Positions 20,569 to 34,273 of a stretch of 64,000 nucleotides of DNA are shown here, in pieces. The DNA lies in NCBI GenBank assembly GCA_949987565.1, contig OX465110.1, forward strand, positions 6,882,518 to 6,946,517, read 5' to 3'. The position numbers and the translations under genes are program-made. Each line of letters begins with the position of its first letter. Position 1 is the stretch's first letter. Origin of the DNA: Luidia sarsii (Eukaryota > Echinodermata > Asteroidea > Paxillosida > Luidiidae). Below the pieces are notes generated by a model that made no database searches, was not told the origin of the DNA, and saw nothing but the letters and a program-made list of their open reading frames with translations.

Positions 20569-22853
20569 GTGTGAAAGACTCTCGACTGCCAACGTGTAGG
20601 TTCGTGGTTCGATCCCGGGTGTATTTTTCACTTATTTTTTTCTCAGCACGACTGTGCTGCATAAGGTGTTTAAAAAAACTCCTGCAAACACCAACGTCGC
20701 ATGTGCCGCATCTCGATGGGTCGGTGTGATGCTGGGACTCTCCTCGTAATCCAGGTTCGCGTCTCCGTATAGACCCGTCTTCGATGACGTCACGGTTTTG
20801 TTTATCGGCCATCTTGGATTTAACACATGAGCACGTCATCACCGCCGTTACTAAGTCAGCTGTGCATACAACAACTCCACATGCACGGCGGCAAGTTTTG
20901 AACTCGTCGTAGTTGTACTACTACTACTACTGCTTTTTACTATAGTATTACTAGTTGTGCCATAGAGGAATCTCTTTTTATTCCTCCGTGGTTGTATCAT
21001 GGATTAGAGGTACTTGTTTTGTTGAAAGATGATTAACTTTTGCGCTGTCCTTGGCTGTGGAAGCAGGGGGGATCATGATAAGAAATAATTTTATCGTTTA
21101 CCCTCTGTACTGACAAGAGAAGCTCATCATTATTATTGTTTGGTCAAGGGGGGATCGCATGGAACCTGACGGTAGTATTATACTACACTGTATAATGATA
21201 GACACGGAGAATGGACCATGAACAAATAGAGTTCTCAACCCCGACTTCATCTAAGGGCTGACTTCAGAAACTGATGGAACAGACTTTAGACAACATTTCT
21301 AGGTAGTATGCGGCCTCAAATCCTGGCAGCACATTTTGTGAAATAATTATTTTCAACAAAAGGATTATAAAGAAAAACATGAGAAAAGTCAACAAATGGG
21401 TTTAAGCACTTGCTTGTTACTTATTTTCCAATCTGTTTTCTCTGTTAATAAATTACGAATCAGAGTGATATACAAAAATGTTGCAAACTGCTTACTGACT
21501 GAAATTACCCAAATGCATATCTTAAAATTTAGTGGGCCTGACGTTTCGATCCTAGCAGGACCTTTCTCAGAGGCCTTTCTCTGCCATTGAGAAAGGTCCT
21601 GCTAGGATCGAAAGCGGTTTCGAACACGATTTTTGTCAACCATTCAATTTGCTGCTTCCCTCAATCTATATGATATCCGAATTTGTACCGTTTGATCAAT
21701 GATCATCAGCTTCGGGTGGTCTTCAATAATAATGTGTCAGTGTAATGCGTCACTTGACATTAAAGCTGCATTATTTTAACTGGGAAGAGTTATCGTATTG
21801 TACATGTTGCTTCAGGTTGAAACTTTGCTTGAGTTTAGAATCGACAATATTAAAGGTAAAATTTAACTGACATGACATGATTTTCACGTCAAACCTCATT
21901 AACATTTTCACTTGAACAATTTTGTACATGAATGCCATTGTACTGCGCCATACATAATAATTATGGCTTACGGAAGTATTTTAGTGTGCTGCACCCTTTA
22001 CTCGCGACGAAATCCAAAAAGCCCGCCGCCAACGGCCATGTCCCGTAATTTTAATCGGGTTCGCTAACATGTATAAGATGTCCGTAACTGTTGCGTACCA
22101 CAAGTGGCCTTGTGTGAAAGACGCTCGCCTGCCAACGTGTAGGTCCGTGGTTCGATCCCGGGGGTATTTTTCCCTTTTTTTTTCTCAGCACGATAGTGCG
22201 GTATAAGGTGTTTAAAAAACTCCCGCAAACACCAACGTCGCATGTGGCGCATCTAGATGGGTCGCTGTGACGCTGGGACTGTCCTCGTAATCCAGGTTCG
22301 CGTCTTCGTAAAGGGACACATGCGTTTGGTCGACTCGGCGGCCAAGGTCTAGGGGCCGCTGTGTTTCCTCCCTCACATGGCGCGTGGGTCTACGGGCCTA
22401 TATGGATGAGGGTAGGGAAGGACGTGCGGTGGACCGGTACCGAGGCCTTAAGAGCTCTAATAGATCCGTGCACACGGGACGACCCTGGAGGTCCCGGGGA
22501 TCTGAAAGCTTGGTCTGACACCGCATAACTTTTTTTCTGGCAAACTTTGATTTTTTAAGTGTTTCGTGCTTGTTTTTTCTATTCATTTTTCGCTGTTTGG
22601 TCTTCCGAAACAGCTTTTGTTTTCGGTTTTTTTTTCTATACATTTTGTTTTTTTCTCCCCTTTTTTGTCCATCTGTTTCGGTCTTCCGAAACGGCTCTTG
22701 TCTTCGTTCTGTTTTGTTTTCCTATTAATTTTTTTTCTTAGTTATTTCGGTCTTTCAAAAACAGCTCTTGTTTTCGTTTTTTGTAAATACCCTTTTTCAC
22801 TTTTTTTTTAACGTGTAAGATATCCGAAACTGTTGCGTAATACAAGTGTCCTT
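20569..22853 (+). repeat. Array unit 10 (2285 bp), subfamily of units 9-11
   Basis: THAP fossil 21029, palindrome 21544-21613, S1 22066-22310, S2 from 22810. Subfamily variants as in unit 9. AAAGACTCTCGAC at its S2 head is shared with unit 11. Private: TTTACCCTCTGTAC near 21099. Confidence 0.95.
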
Positions 22854-25137
22854 GTGTGAAAGACTCTCGACTGCCAACGTGTAGGTTCGTGGTTCGATCC
22901 CGGGTGTATTTTTCACTTATTTTTTTCTCAGCACGACTCTGCTGCATAAGGTGTTTAAAAAAACTCCTGCAAACACCAACGTCGCATGTGCCGCATCTCG
23001 ATGGGTCGGTGTGATGCTGGGACTCTCCTCGTAATCCAGGTTCGCGTCTCCGTATAGACCCGTCTTCGATGACGTCACGGTTTTGTTTATCGGCCATCTT
23101 GGATTTAACACATGAGCACGTCATCACCGCCGTTACTAAGTCAGCTGTGCATACAACAACTCCACATGCACGGCGGCAAGTTTTGAACTCGTCGTAGTTG
23201 TACTACTACTACTACTGCTTTTTACTATAGTATTACTAGTTGTGCCATAGAGGAATCTCTTTTTATTCCTCCGTGGTTGTATCATGGATTAGAGGTACTT
23301 GTTTTGTTGAAAGATGATTAACTTTTGCGCTGTCCTTGGCTGTGGAAGCAGGGGGGATCATGATAAGAAATAATTTTATCGTTTACCCGCTGTACTGACA
23401 AGAGAAGCTCATCATTATTATTGTTTGGTCAAGGGGGGATCGCATGGAACCTGACGGTAGTATTATACTACACTGTATAATGATAGACACGGAGAATGGA
23501 CCATGAACAAATAGAGTTCTCAACCCCGACTTCATCTAAGGGCTGACTTCAGAAACTGATGGAACAGACTTTAGACAACATTTCTAGGTAGTATGCGGCC
23601 TCAAATCCTGGCAGCACATTTTGTGAAATAATTATTTTCAACAAAAGGATTATAAAGAAAAACATGAGAAAAGTCAACAAATGGGTTTAAGCACTTGCTT
23701 GTTACTTATTTTCCAATCTGTTTTCTCTGTTAATAAATTACGAATCAGAGTGATATACAAAAATGTTGCAAACTGCTTACTGACTGAAATTACCCAAATG
23801 CATATCTTAAAATTTAGTGGGCCTGACGTTTCGATCCTAGCAGGACCTTTCTCAGAGGCCTTTCTCTGCCATTGAGAAAGGTCCTGCTAGGATCGAAAGC
23901 GGTTTCGAACACGATTTTTGTCAACCATTCAATTTGCTGCTTCCCTCAATCTATATGATATCCGAATTTGTACCGTTTGATCAATGATCATCAGCTTCGG
24001 GTGGTCTTCAATAATAATGTGTCAGTGTAATGCGTCACTTGACATTAAAGCTGCATTATTTTAACTGGGAAGAGTTATCGTATTGTACATGTTGCTTCAG
24101 GTTGAAACTTTGCTTGAGTTTAGAATCGACAATATTAAAGGTAAAATTTAACTGACATGACATGATTTTCACGTCAAACCTCATTAACATTTTCACTTGA
24201 ACAATTTTGTACATGAATGCCATTGTACTGCGCCATACATAATAATTATGGCTTACGGAAGTATTTTAGTGTGCTGCACCCTTTACTCGCGACGAAATCC
24301 AAAAAGCCCGCCGCCAACGGCCATGTCCCGTAATTTTAATCGGGTTCGCTAACATGTATAAGATGTCCGTAACTGTTGCGTACCACAAGTGGCCTTGTGT
24401 GAAAGACGCTCGCCTGCCAACGTGTAGGTCCGTGGTTCGATCCCGGGGGTATTTTTCCCTTTTTTTTTCTCAGCACGATAGTGCGGTATAAGGTGTTTAA
24501 AAAACTCCCGCAAACACCAACGTCGCATGTGGCGCATCTAGATGGGTCGCTGTGACGCTGGGACTGTCCTCGTAATCCAGGTTCGCGTCTTCGTAAAGGG
24601 ACACATGCGTTTGGTCGACTCGGCGGCCAAGGTCTAGGGGCCGCTGTGTTTCCTCCCTCACATGGCGCGTGGGTCTACGGGCCTATATGGATGAGGGTAG
24701 GGAAGGACGTGCGGTGGACCGGTACCGAGGCCTTAAGAGCTCTAATAGATCCGTGCACACGGGACGACCCTGGAGGTCCCGGGGATCTGAAAGCTTGGTC
24801 TGACACCGCATAACTTTTTTTCTCGCAAACTTTGATTTTTTAAGTGTTTCGTGCTTGTTTTTTCTATTCATTTTTCGCTGTTTGGTCTTCCGAAACAGCT
24901 TTTGTTTTCGGTTTTTTTTCTATACATTTTGTTTTTTTCTCCCCTTTTTTGTCCATCTGTTTCGGTCTTCCGAAACGGCTCTTGTCTTCGTTCTGTTTTG
25001 TTTTCCTATTAAATTTTTTTCTTAGTTATTTCGGTCTTTCAAAAACAGCTCTTGTTTTCGTTTTTTGTAAATACCCTTTTTCACTTTTTTTTTAACGTGT
25101 AAGATATCCGAAACTGTTGCGTAATACAAGTGTCCTT
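22854..25137 (+). repeat. Array unit 11 (2284 bp), subfamily of units 9-11
   Basis: THAP fossil 23314, palindrome 23829-23898, S1 24351-24595, S2 from 25094. Private: CGACTCTGCTG near 22934. Its tail (TCTCGCAAAC, shorter T run near 24911, ATTAAATTTTTTTC) resembles units 12 and 13 rather than units 9 and 10, so an exchange point lies within this copy. Confidence 0.95.
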
Positions 25138-27420
25138 GTGTGAAAGACGCTCGACTGCCAACGTGTAGGTTCGTGGTTCGATCCCGGGTGTATTTTTCAC
25201 TTATTTTTTTCTCAGCACGACTGTGCTGCATAAGGTGTTTAAAAAACTCCTGCAAACACCAACGTCGCATGTGGCGCATATTGATGGGTCGGTGTGATGC
25301 TGGGACTCTCCTCGTAATCCAGGTTCGCGTCTCCGTATAGACCCGTCTTCGATGACGTCACGGTTTTGTTTATCGGCCATCTTGGATTTAACACATGAGC
25401 ACGTCATCACCGCCGTTACTAAGTCAGCTGTGCATACAACAACTCCACATGCACGGCGGCAAGTTTTGAACTCGTCGTAGTTGTACTACTACTACTACTG
25501 CTTTTTACTATAGTATTACTAGTTGTGCCATAGAGGAATCTCTTTTTATTCCTCCGTGGTTGTATCATGGATTAGAGGTACTTGTTTTGTTGAAAGATGA
25601 TTAACTTTTGCGCTGTCCTTGGCTGTGGAAGCAGGGGGGATCGTGATAAGAAATAATTTTATCGTTTACCCGCTGTACTGACAAGAGAAGCTCATCATTA
25701 TTATTGTTTGGACATGGGGGGATCGCATGGAACCTGACGGTAGTATTATACTACACTGTATAATGATAGACACGGAGAATGGACCATGAACAAATAGAGT
25801 TCTCAACCCCGACTTCATCTAAGGGCTGACTTCAGAAACTGATGGAACAGACTTTAGACAACATTTCTAGGTAGTATGCGGCCTCAAATTCTGGCAGCAC
25901 ATTTTGTGAAATAATTATTTTCAACAAAAGGATTATAAAGAAAAACATGAGAAAAGTCAACAAATGGGTTTAAGCACTTGCTTGTTACTTATTTTCCAAT
26001 CTGTTTTCTCTGTTAATAAATTACGAATCAGAGTGATATACAAAAATGTTGCAAACTGCTTACTGACTGAAATTACCCAAATGCAAATCTTAAAATTTAG
26101 TGGGCCTGACGTTTCGATCCTAGCAGGACCTTTCTCAGAGGCCTTTCTCTGCCATTGAGAAAGGTCCTGCTAGGATCGAAAGCGGTTTCGAACACGATTT
26201 TTGTCAACCATTCAATTTGCTGCTTCCCTCAATCTATATGATATCCGAATTTGTACCGTTTGATCAATGATCATCAGCTTCGGGTGGTCTTCAATAATAA
26301 TGTGTCAGTGTAATGCGTTACTTGACATTAAAGCTGCATTATTTTAACTGGGAAGAGTTATCGTATTGTACATGTTGCTTCAGGTTGAAACTTTGCTTGA
26401 GTTTAGAATCGACAATATTAAAGGTAAAATTTAACTGACATGACATGATTTTCACGTCAAACCTCATTAACATTTTCACTTGAACAATTTTGTACATGAA
26501 TGCCATTGTACTGCGCCATACATAATAATTATGGCTTACGGAAGTATTTTAGTGTGCTGCACCCTTTACTCGCGACGAAATCCAAAAAGCCCGCCGCCAA
26601 CGGCCATGTCCCGTAATTTTAATCGGGTTCGCTAACATGTATAAGATGTCCGTAACTGTTGCGTACCACAAGTGGCCTTGTGTGAAAGACGCTCGCCTGC
26701 CAACGTGTAGGTCCGTGGTTCGATCCCGGGGGTATTTTTCCCTTTTTTTTTCTCAGCACGATAGTGCGGTATAAGGTGTTTAAAAAACTCCCGCAAACAC
26801 CAACGTCGCATGTGGCGCATCTAGATGGGTCGCTGTGACGCTGGGACTGTCCTCGTAATCCAGGTTCGCGTCTTCGTAAAGGGACACATGCGTTTGGTCG
26901 ACTCGGCGGCCAAGGTCTAGGGGCCGCTGTGTTTCCTCCCTCACATGGCGCGTGGGTCTACGGCCTATATGGATGAGGGTAGGGAAGGACGTGCGGTGGA
27001 CCGGTACCGAGGCCTTAAGAGCTCTAATAGATCCGTGCACACGGGACGACCCTGGAGGTCCCGGGGATCTGAAAGCTTGGTCTGACACCGCATAACTTTT
27101 TTTCTCGCAAACTTTGATTTTTTAAGTGTTTCGTTCTTGTTTTTTCTATTCATTTTTCGCTGTTTGGTCTTCCGAAACAGCTTTTGTTTTCGGTTTTTTT
27201 TTCTATACATTTTGTTTTTTTCTCCCCTTTTTTGTTCATCTGTTTCGGTCTTCCGAAACGGCTCTTGTCTTCGTTCTGTTTTGTTTTCCTATTAAATTTT
27301 TTTCTTAGTTCTTTCGGTCTTTCAAAAACAGCTCTTGTTTTCGTTTTTTGTAAATACCCTTTTTCACTTTTTTTTTAACGTGTAAGATATCCGAAACTGT
27401 TGCGTAATACAAGTGTCCTT
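25138..27420 (+). repeat. Array unit 12 (2283 bp)
   Basis: THAP fossil 25597, palindrome 26112-26181, S1 26634-26878, S2 from 27377. S2 at its start has six A, GTGGCGC and a private GCATATTGATGG. Other private changes: TTGGACATGG near 25708, GCGTTACTTG near 26317, and a one-base deletion (CTACGGCC near 26959) that opens a spurious 102-codon minus-strand frame. Confidence 0.95.
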
Positions 27421-29704
27421 GTGTGAAAGACGCTCGACTGCCAATGTGTAGGTTCGTGGTTCGATCCCGGGTGTATTTTTCACTTATTTTTTTCTCAGCA
27501 CGACTGTGCTGCATAAGATGTTTAAAAAACTCCTGCAAACACCAACGTCGCATGTGGCGCATCTCGATGGGTCGGTGTGATGCTGGGACTCTCCTCGTAA
27601 TCCAGGTTCGCGTCTCCGTATAGACCCGTCTTCGATGACGTCACGGTTTTGTTTATCGGCCATCTTGGATTTAACACATGAGCACGTCATCACCGCCGTT
27701 ACTAAGTCAGCTGTGCATACAAACAACTCCACATGCACGGCGGCAAGTTTTGAACTCGTCGTAGTTGTACTACTACTACTACTGCTTTTTACCATAGTAT
27801 TACTAGTTGTGCCATAGAGGAATCTCTTTTTATTCCTCCGTGGTTGTATCATGGATTGGAGGTACTTGTTTTGTTGAAAGATGATTAACTTTTGCGCTGT
27901 CCTTGGCTGTGGAAGCAGGGGGGATCGTGATAAGAAATAATTTTATCGTTTACCCGCTGTACTGACAAGAGAAATTCATCATTATTATTGTTTGGTCATG
28001 GGGGGATCGCATGGAACCTGACGGTAGTATTATACTACACTGTATAATGATAGACACGGAGAATGGACCATGAACAAATAGAGTTCTCAACCCCGACTTC
28101 ATCTAAGGGCTGACTTCAGAAACTGATGGAACAGACTTTAGACAACATTTCTAGGTAGTATGCGGCCTCAAATTCTGGCAGCACATTTTGTGAAATAATT
28201 ATTTTCAACAAAAGGATTATAAAGAAAAACATGAGAAAAGTCAACAAATGGGTTTAAGCACTTGCTTGTTACTTATTTTCCAATCTGTTTTCTCTGTTAA
28301 TAAATTACGAATCAGAGTGATATACAAAAATGTTGCAAACTGCTTACTGACTGAAATTACCCAAATGCAAATCTTAAAATTTAGTGGGCCTGACGTTTCG
28401 ATCCTAGCAGGACCTTTCTCAGAGGCCTTTCTCTGCCATTGAGAAAGGTCCTGCTAGGATCGAAAGCGGTTTCGAACACGATTTTTGTCAACCATTCAAT
28501 TTGCTGCTTCCCTCAATCTATATGATATCCGAATTTGTACCGTTTGATCAATGATCATCAGCTTCGGGTGGTCTTCAATAATAATGTGTCAGTGTAATGC
28601 GTCACTTGACATTAAAGCTGCATTATTTTAACTGGGAAGAGTTATCGTATTGTACATGTTGCTTCAGGTTGAAACTTTGCTTGAGTTTAGAATCGACAAT
28701 ATTAAAGGTAAAATTTAACTGACATGACATGATTTTCACGTCAAACCTCATTAACATTTTCACTTGAACAATTTTGTACATGAATGCCATTGTACTGCGC
28801 CATACATAATAATTATGGCTTACGGAAGTATTTTAGTGTGCTGCACCCTTTACTCGCGACGAAATCCAAAAAGCCCGCCGCCAACGGCCATGTCCCGTAA
28901 TTTTAATCGGGTTCGCTAACATGTATAAGATGTCCGTAACTGTTGCGTACCACAAGTGGCCTTGTGTGAAAGACGCTCGCCTGCCAACGTGTAGGTCCGT
29001 GGTTCGATCCCGGGGGTATTTTTCCCTTTTTTTTTCTCAGCACGATAGTGCGGTATAAGGTGTTTAAAAAACTCCCGCAAACACCAACGTCGCATGTGGC
29101 GCATCTAGATGGGTCGCTGTGACGCTGGGACTGTCCTCGTAATCCAGGTTCGCGTCTTCGTAAAGGGACACATGCGTTTGGTCGACTCGGCGGCCAAGGT
29201 CTAGGGGCCGCTGTGTTTCCTCCCTCACATGGCGCGTGGGTCTACGGGCCTATATGGATGAGGGTAGGGAAGGACGTGCGGTGGACCGGTACCGAGGCCT
29301 TAAGAGCTCTAATAGATCCGTGCACACGGGACGACCCTGGAGGTCCCGGGGATCTGAAAGCTTGGTCTGACACCGCATAACTTTTTTTCTCACAAACTTT
29401 GATTTTTTAAGTGTTTCGTGCTTGTTTTTTCTATTCATTTTTCGCTGTTTGGTCTTCCGAAACAGCTTTTGTTTTCGGTTTTTTTTCTATACATTTTGTT
29501 TTTTTCTCCCCTTTTTTGTCCATCTGTTTCGGTCTTCCGAAACGGCTCTTGTCTTCGTTCTGTTTTGTTTTCCTATTAAATTTTTTTCTTAGTTATTTCG
29601 GTCTTTCAAAAACAGCTCTTGTTTTCGTTTTTTGTAAATACCCTTTTTCACTTTTTTTTTAACGTGTAAGATATCCGAAACTGTTGCGTAATACAAGTGT
29701 CCTT
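27421..29704 (+). repeat. Array unit 13 (2284 bp)
   Basis: THAP fossil 27881, palindrome 28396-28465, S1 28918-29162, S2 from 29661. First unit with the one-base insertion ACAAACAAC (near 27719) that persists through unit 19. Private: GCCAATGTG, AAGATGTTTAA, GGATTGGAGG and GAAATTCATC. Unit 12's S2 variants (six A, GTGGCGC) are retained. Confidence 0.95.
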
Positions 29705-31988
29705 GTGTGAAAGACGCTCGACTGCCAACGTGTAGGTTCGTGGTTCGATCCCGGGTGTATTTTTCACTTATTTTTTTCTCAGCACGACTGTGCTGCATAA
29801 GGTGTTTAAAAAACTCCTGCAAACACCAACGTCGCATGTGGCGCATCTCGATGGGTCGGTGTGATGCTGGGACTCTCCTCGTAATCCAGGTTCGCGTCTC
29901 CGTATAGACCCGTCTTCGATGACGTCACGGTTTTGTTTATCGGCCATCTTGGATTTAACACATGAGCACGTCATCACCGCCGTTACTAAGTCAGCTGTGC
30001 ATACAAACAACTGCACATGCACGGCGGCAAGTTTTGAACTCGTCGTAGTTGTACTACTACTACTACTGCTTTTTACTATAGTATTACTAGTTGTGCCATA
30101 GAGGAATCTCTTTTTATTCCTCCGTGGTTGTATCATGGATTAGAGGTACTTGTTTTGTTGAAAGATGATTAACTTTTGCGCTGTCCTTGGCTGTGGAAGC
30201 AGGGGGATCGTGATAAGAAATAATGTTATCGTTTACCCGCTGTACTGACAAGAGAAGCTCATCATTATTATTGTTTGGTCATGGGGGGATCGCATGGAAC
30301 CTGACGGTAGTATTATACTACACTGTATAATGATAGACACGGAGAATGGACCATGAACAAATAGAGTTCTCAACCCCGACTACATCTAAGGGCTGACTTC
30401 AGAAACTGATGGAACAGACTTTAGACAACATTTCTAGGTAGTATTCGGCCTCAAATTCTGGCAGCACATTTTGTGAAATAATTATTTTCAACAAAAGGAT
30501 TATAAAGAAAAACATGAGAAAAGTCAACAAATGGGTTTAAGCACTTGCTTGTTACTTATTTTCCAATCTGTTTTCTCTGTTAATAAATTACGAATCAGAG
30601 TGATATACAAAAATGTTGCAAACTGCTTACTGACTGAAATTACCCAAATGCAAATCTTAAAATTTAGTGGGCCTGACGTTTCGATCCTAGCAGGACCTTT
30701 CTCAGAGGCCTTTCTCTGCCATTGAGAAAGGTCCTGCTAGGATCGAAAGCGGTTTCGAACACGATTTTTGTCAACCATTCAATTTGCTGCTTCCCTCAAT
30801 CTATATGATATCCGAATTTGTACCGTTTGATCAATGATCATCAGCTTCGGGTGGTCTTCAATAATAATGTGTCAGTGTAATGCGTCACTTGACATTAAAG
30901 CTGCATTATTTTAACTGGGAAGAGTTATCGTATTGTACATGTTGCTTCAGGTTGAAACTTTGCTTGAGTTTAGAATCGACGATATTAAAGGTAAAATTTA
31001 ACTGACATGACATGATTTTCACGTCAAACCTCATTAACATTTTCACTTGAACAATTTTGTACATGAATGCCATTGTACTGCGCCATACATAATAATTATG
31101 GCTTACGGAAGTATTTTAGTGTGCTGCACCCTTTACTCGCGACGAAATCCAAAAAGCCCGCCGCCAACGGCCATGTCCCGTAATTTTAATCGGGTTCGCT
31201 AACATGTATAAGATGTCCGTAACTGTTGCGTACCACAAGTGGCCTTGTGTGAAAGAAGCTCGCCTGCCAACGTGTAGGTCCGTGGTTCGATCCCGGGGGT
31301 ATTTTTCCCTTTTTTTTTCTCAGCACGATAGTGCGGTATAAGGTGTTTAAAAAACTCCCGCAAACACCAACGTCGCATGTGGCGCATCTAGATGGGTCGC
31401 TGTGACGCTGGGACTGTCCTCGTAATCCAGGTTCGCGTCTTCGTAAAGGGACACATGCGTTTGGTCGACTCGGCGGCCAGGGTCTAGGGGCCGCTGTGTT
31501 TCCTCCCTCACATGGCGCGTGGGTCTACGGGCCTATATGGATGAGGGTAGGGAAGGACGTGCGGTGGACCGGTACCGAGGCCTTAAGAGCTCTAATAGAT
31601 CCGTGCACACGGGACGACCCTGGAGGTCCCGGGGATCTGAAAGCTTGGTCTGACACCGCATAACTTTTTTTCTCGAAAACTTTGATTTTTTAAGTGTTTC
31701 GTGCTTGTTTTTTCTATTCATTTTTCGCTGTTTGGTCTTCCGAAACAGCTTTTGTTTTCGGGTTTTTTTTCTATACATTTTGTTTTTTTCTCCCCTTTTT
31801 TGTCCATCTGTTTCGGTCTTCCGAAACGGCTCTTGTCTTCGTTCTGTTTTGTTTTCCTATTAATTTTTTTTCTTAGTTATTTCGGTCTTTCAAAAACAGC
31901 TCTTGTTTTCGTTTTTTGTAAATACCCTTTTTCACTTTTTTTTTAACGTGTAAGATATCCGAAACTGTTGCGTAATACAAGTGTCCTT
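29705..31988 (+). repeat. Array unit 14 (2284 bp), dimer type A2
   Basis: THAP fossil 30165, palindrome 30679-30748, S1 31201-31445, S2 from 31945. Units 14-17 share a five-G run in the THAP fossil (frameshift), AATAATGTTATC, CGACTACATC, GTATTCGGCC, AAAGAAGCTCGCC in S1 and GGCCAGGG. Markers shared only with unit 16: S2 with six A and GTGGCGC, CGACGATATT near 30978, TCTCGAAAAC near 31671. Confidence 0.95.
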
Positions 31989-34273
31989 GTGTGAAAGACG
32001 CTCGACTGCCAACGTGTAGGTTCGTGGTTCGATCCCGGGTGTATTTTTGACTTATTTTTTTCTCAGCACGACTGTGCTGCATAAGGTGTTTAAAAAAACT
32101 CCTGCAAACACCAACGTCGCATGTGCCGCATCTCGATGGGTCGGTGTGATGCTGGGACTCTCCTCGTAATCCAGGTTCGCGTCTCCGTATAGACCCGTCT
32201 TCGATGACGTCACGGTTTTGTTTATCGGCCATCTTGGATTTAACACATGAGCACGTCATCACCGCCGTTACTAAGTCAGCTGTGCATACAAACAACTGCA
32301 CATGCACGGCGGCAAGTTTTGAACTCGTCGTAGTTGTACTACTACTACTACTGCTTTTTACCATAGTATTACTAGTTGTGCCATAGAGGAATCTCTTTTT
32401 ATTCCTCCGTGGTTGTATCATGGATTAGAGGTACTTGTTTTGTTGAAAGATGATTAACTTTTGCGCTGTCCTTGGCTGTGGAAGCAGGGGGATCGTGATA
32501 AGAAATAATGTTATCGTTTACCCGCTGTACTGACAAGAGAAGCTCATCATTATTATTGTTTGGTCATGGGGGGATCGCATGGAACCTGACGGTAGTATTA
32601 TACTACACTGTATAATGATAGACACGGAGAATGGACCATGAACAAATAGAGTTCTCAACCCCGACTACATCTAAGGGCTGACTTCAGAAACTGATGGAAC
32701 AGACTTTAGACAACATTTCTAGGTAGTATTCGGCCTCAAATTCTGGCAGCACATTTTGTGAAATAATTATTTTCAACAAAAGGATTATAAAGAAAAACAT
32801 GAGAAAAGTCAACAAATGGGTTTAAGCACTTGCTTGTTACTTATTTTCCAATCTGTTTTCTCTGTTAATAAATTACGAATCAGAGTGATATACAAAAATG
32901 TTGCAAACTGCTTACTGACTGAAATTACCCAAATGCAAATCTTAAAATTTAGTGGGCCTGACGTTTCGATCCTAGCAGGACCTTTCTCAGAGGCCTTTCT
33001 CTGCCATTGAGAAAGGTCCTGCTAGGATCGAAAGCGGTTTCGAACACGATTTTTGTCAACCATTCAATTTGCTGCTTCCCTCAATCTATATGATATCCGA
33101 ATTTGTACCGTTTGATCAATGATCATCAGCTTCGGGTGGTCTTCAATAATAATGTGTCAGTGTAATGCGTCACTTGACATTAAAGCTGCATTATTTTAAC
33201 TGGGAAGAGTTATCGTATTGTACATGTTGCTTCAGGTTGAAACTTTGCTTGAGTTTAGAATCGACAATATTAAAGGTAAAATTTAACTGACATGACATGA
33301 TTTTCACGTCAAACCTCATTAACATTTTCACTTGAACAATTTTGTACATGAATGCCATTGTACTGCGCCATACATAATAATTATGGCTTACGGAAGTATT
33401 TTAGTGTGCTGCACCCTTTACTCGCGACGAAATCCAAAAAGCCCGCCGCCAACGGCCATGTCCCGTAATTTTAATCGGGTTCGCTAACATGTATAAGATG
33501 TCCGTAACTGTTGCGTACCACAAGTGGCCTTGTGTGAAAGAAGCTCGCCTGCCAACGTGTAGGTCCGTGGTTCGATCCCGGGGGTATTTTTCCCTTTTTT
33601 TTTCTCAGCACGATAGTGCGGTATAAGGTGTTTAAAAAACTCCCGCAAACACCAACGTCGCATGTGGCGCATCTAGATGGGTCGCTGTGACGCTGGGACT
33701 GTCCTCGTAATCCAGGTTCGCGTCTTCGTAAAGGGACACATGCGTTTGGTCGACTCGGCGGCCAGGGTCTAGGGGCCGCTGTGTTTCCTCCCTCACATGG
33801 CGCGTGGGTCTACGGGCCTATATGGATGAGGGTAGGGAAGGACGTGCGGTGGACCGGTACCGAGGCCTTAAGAGCTCTAATAGATCCGTGCACACGGGAC
33901 GACCCTGGAGGTCCCGGGGATCTGAAAGCTTGGTCTGACACCGCATAACTTTTTTTCTCGCAAACTTTGATTTTTTAAGTGTTTCGTGCTTGTTTTTTCT
34001 ATTCATTTTTCGCTGTTTGGTCTTCCGAAACAGCTTTTGTTTTCGGGTTTTTTTTCTATACATTTTGTTTTTTTCTCCCCTTTTTTGTCCATCTGTTTCG
34101 GTCTTCCGAAACGGCTCTTGTCTTCGTTCTGTTTTGTTTTCCTATTAATTTTTTTTCTTAGTTATTTCGGTCTTTCAAAAACAGCTCTTGTTTTCGTTTT
34201 TTGTAAATACCCTTTTTCACTTTTTTTTTAACGTGTAAGATATCCGAAACTGTTGCGTAATACAAGTGTCCTT
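31989..34273 (+). repeat. Array unit 15 (2285 bp), dimer type B2
   Basis: THAP fossil 32450, palindrome 32964-33033, S1 33486-33730, S2 from 34230. Markers shared with unit 17: S2 with TTTTTGACTT and seven A, TACCATAGTATT near 32359, CGACAATATT, TCTCGCAAAC. The long 182-codon minus-strand frame (31873-32421) crosses its S2; see rejected items. Confidence 0.95.

Noticed and set aside
26780..27088. 102-codon minus-strand frame in unit 12
   Set aside because: It is created by a single-base deletion in the GC-rich block of this one unit; no other copy has it.
31873..32421. 182-codon minus-strand frame (also 36442-36990, 38727-39275, 41014-41562), the longest in the window
   Set aside because: It runs through S2, the CRE/YY1 region and the T-rich tract, and exists only where one-base indels (ACAAACAAC together with seven A) happen to keep the frame. 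Other units break it. The translation is low-complexity (S/T and K runs) and SINE-derived, with no recognisable domain.
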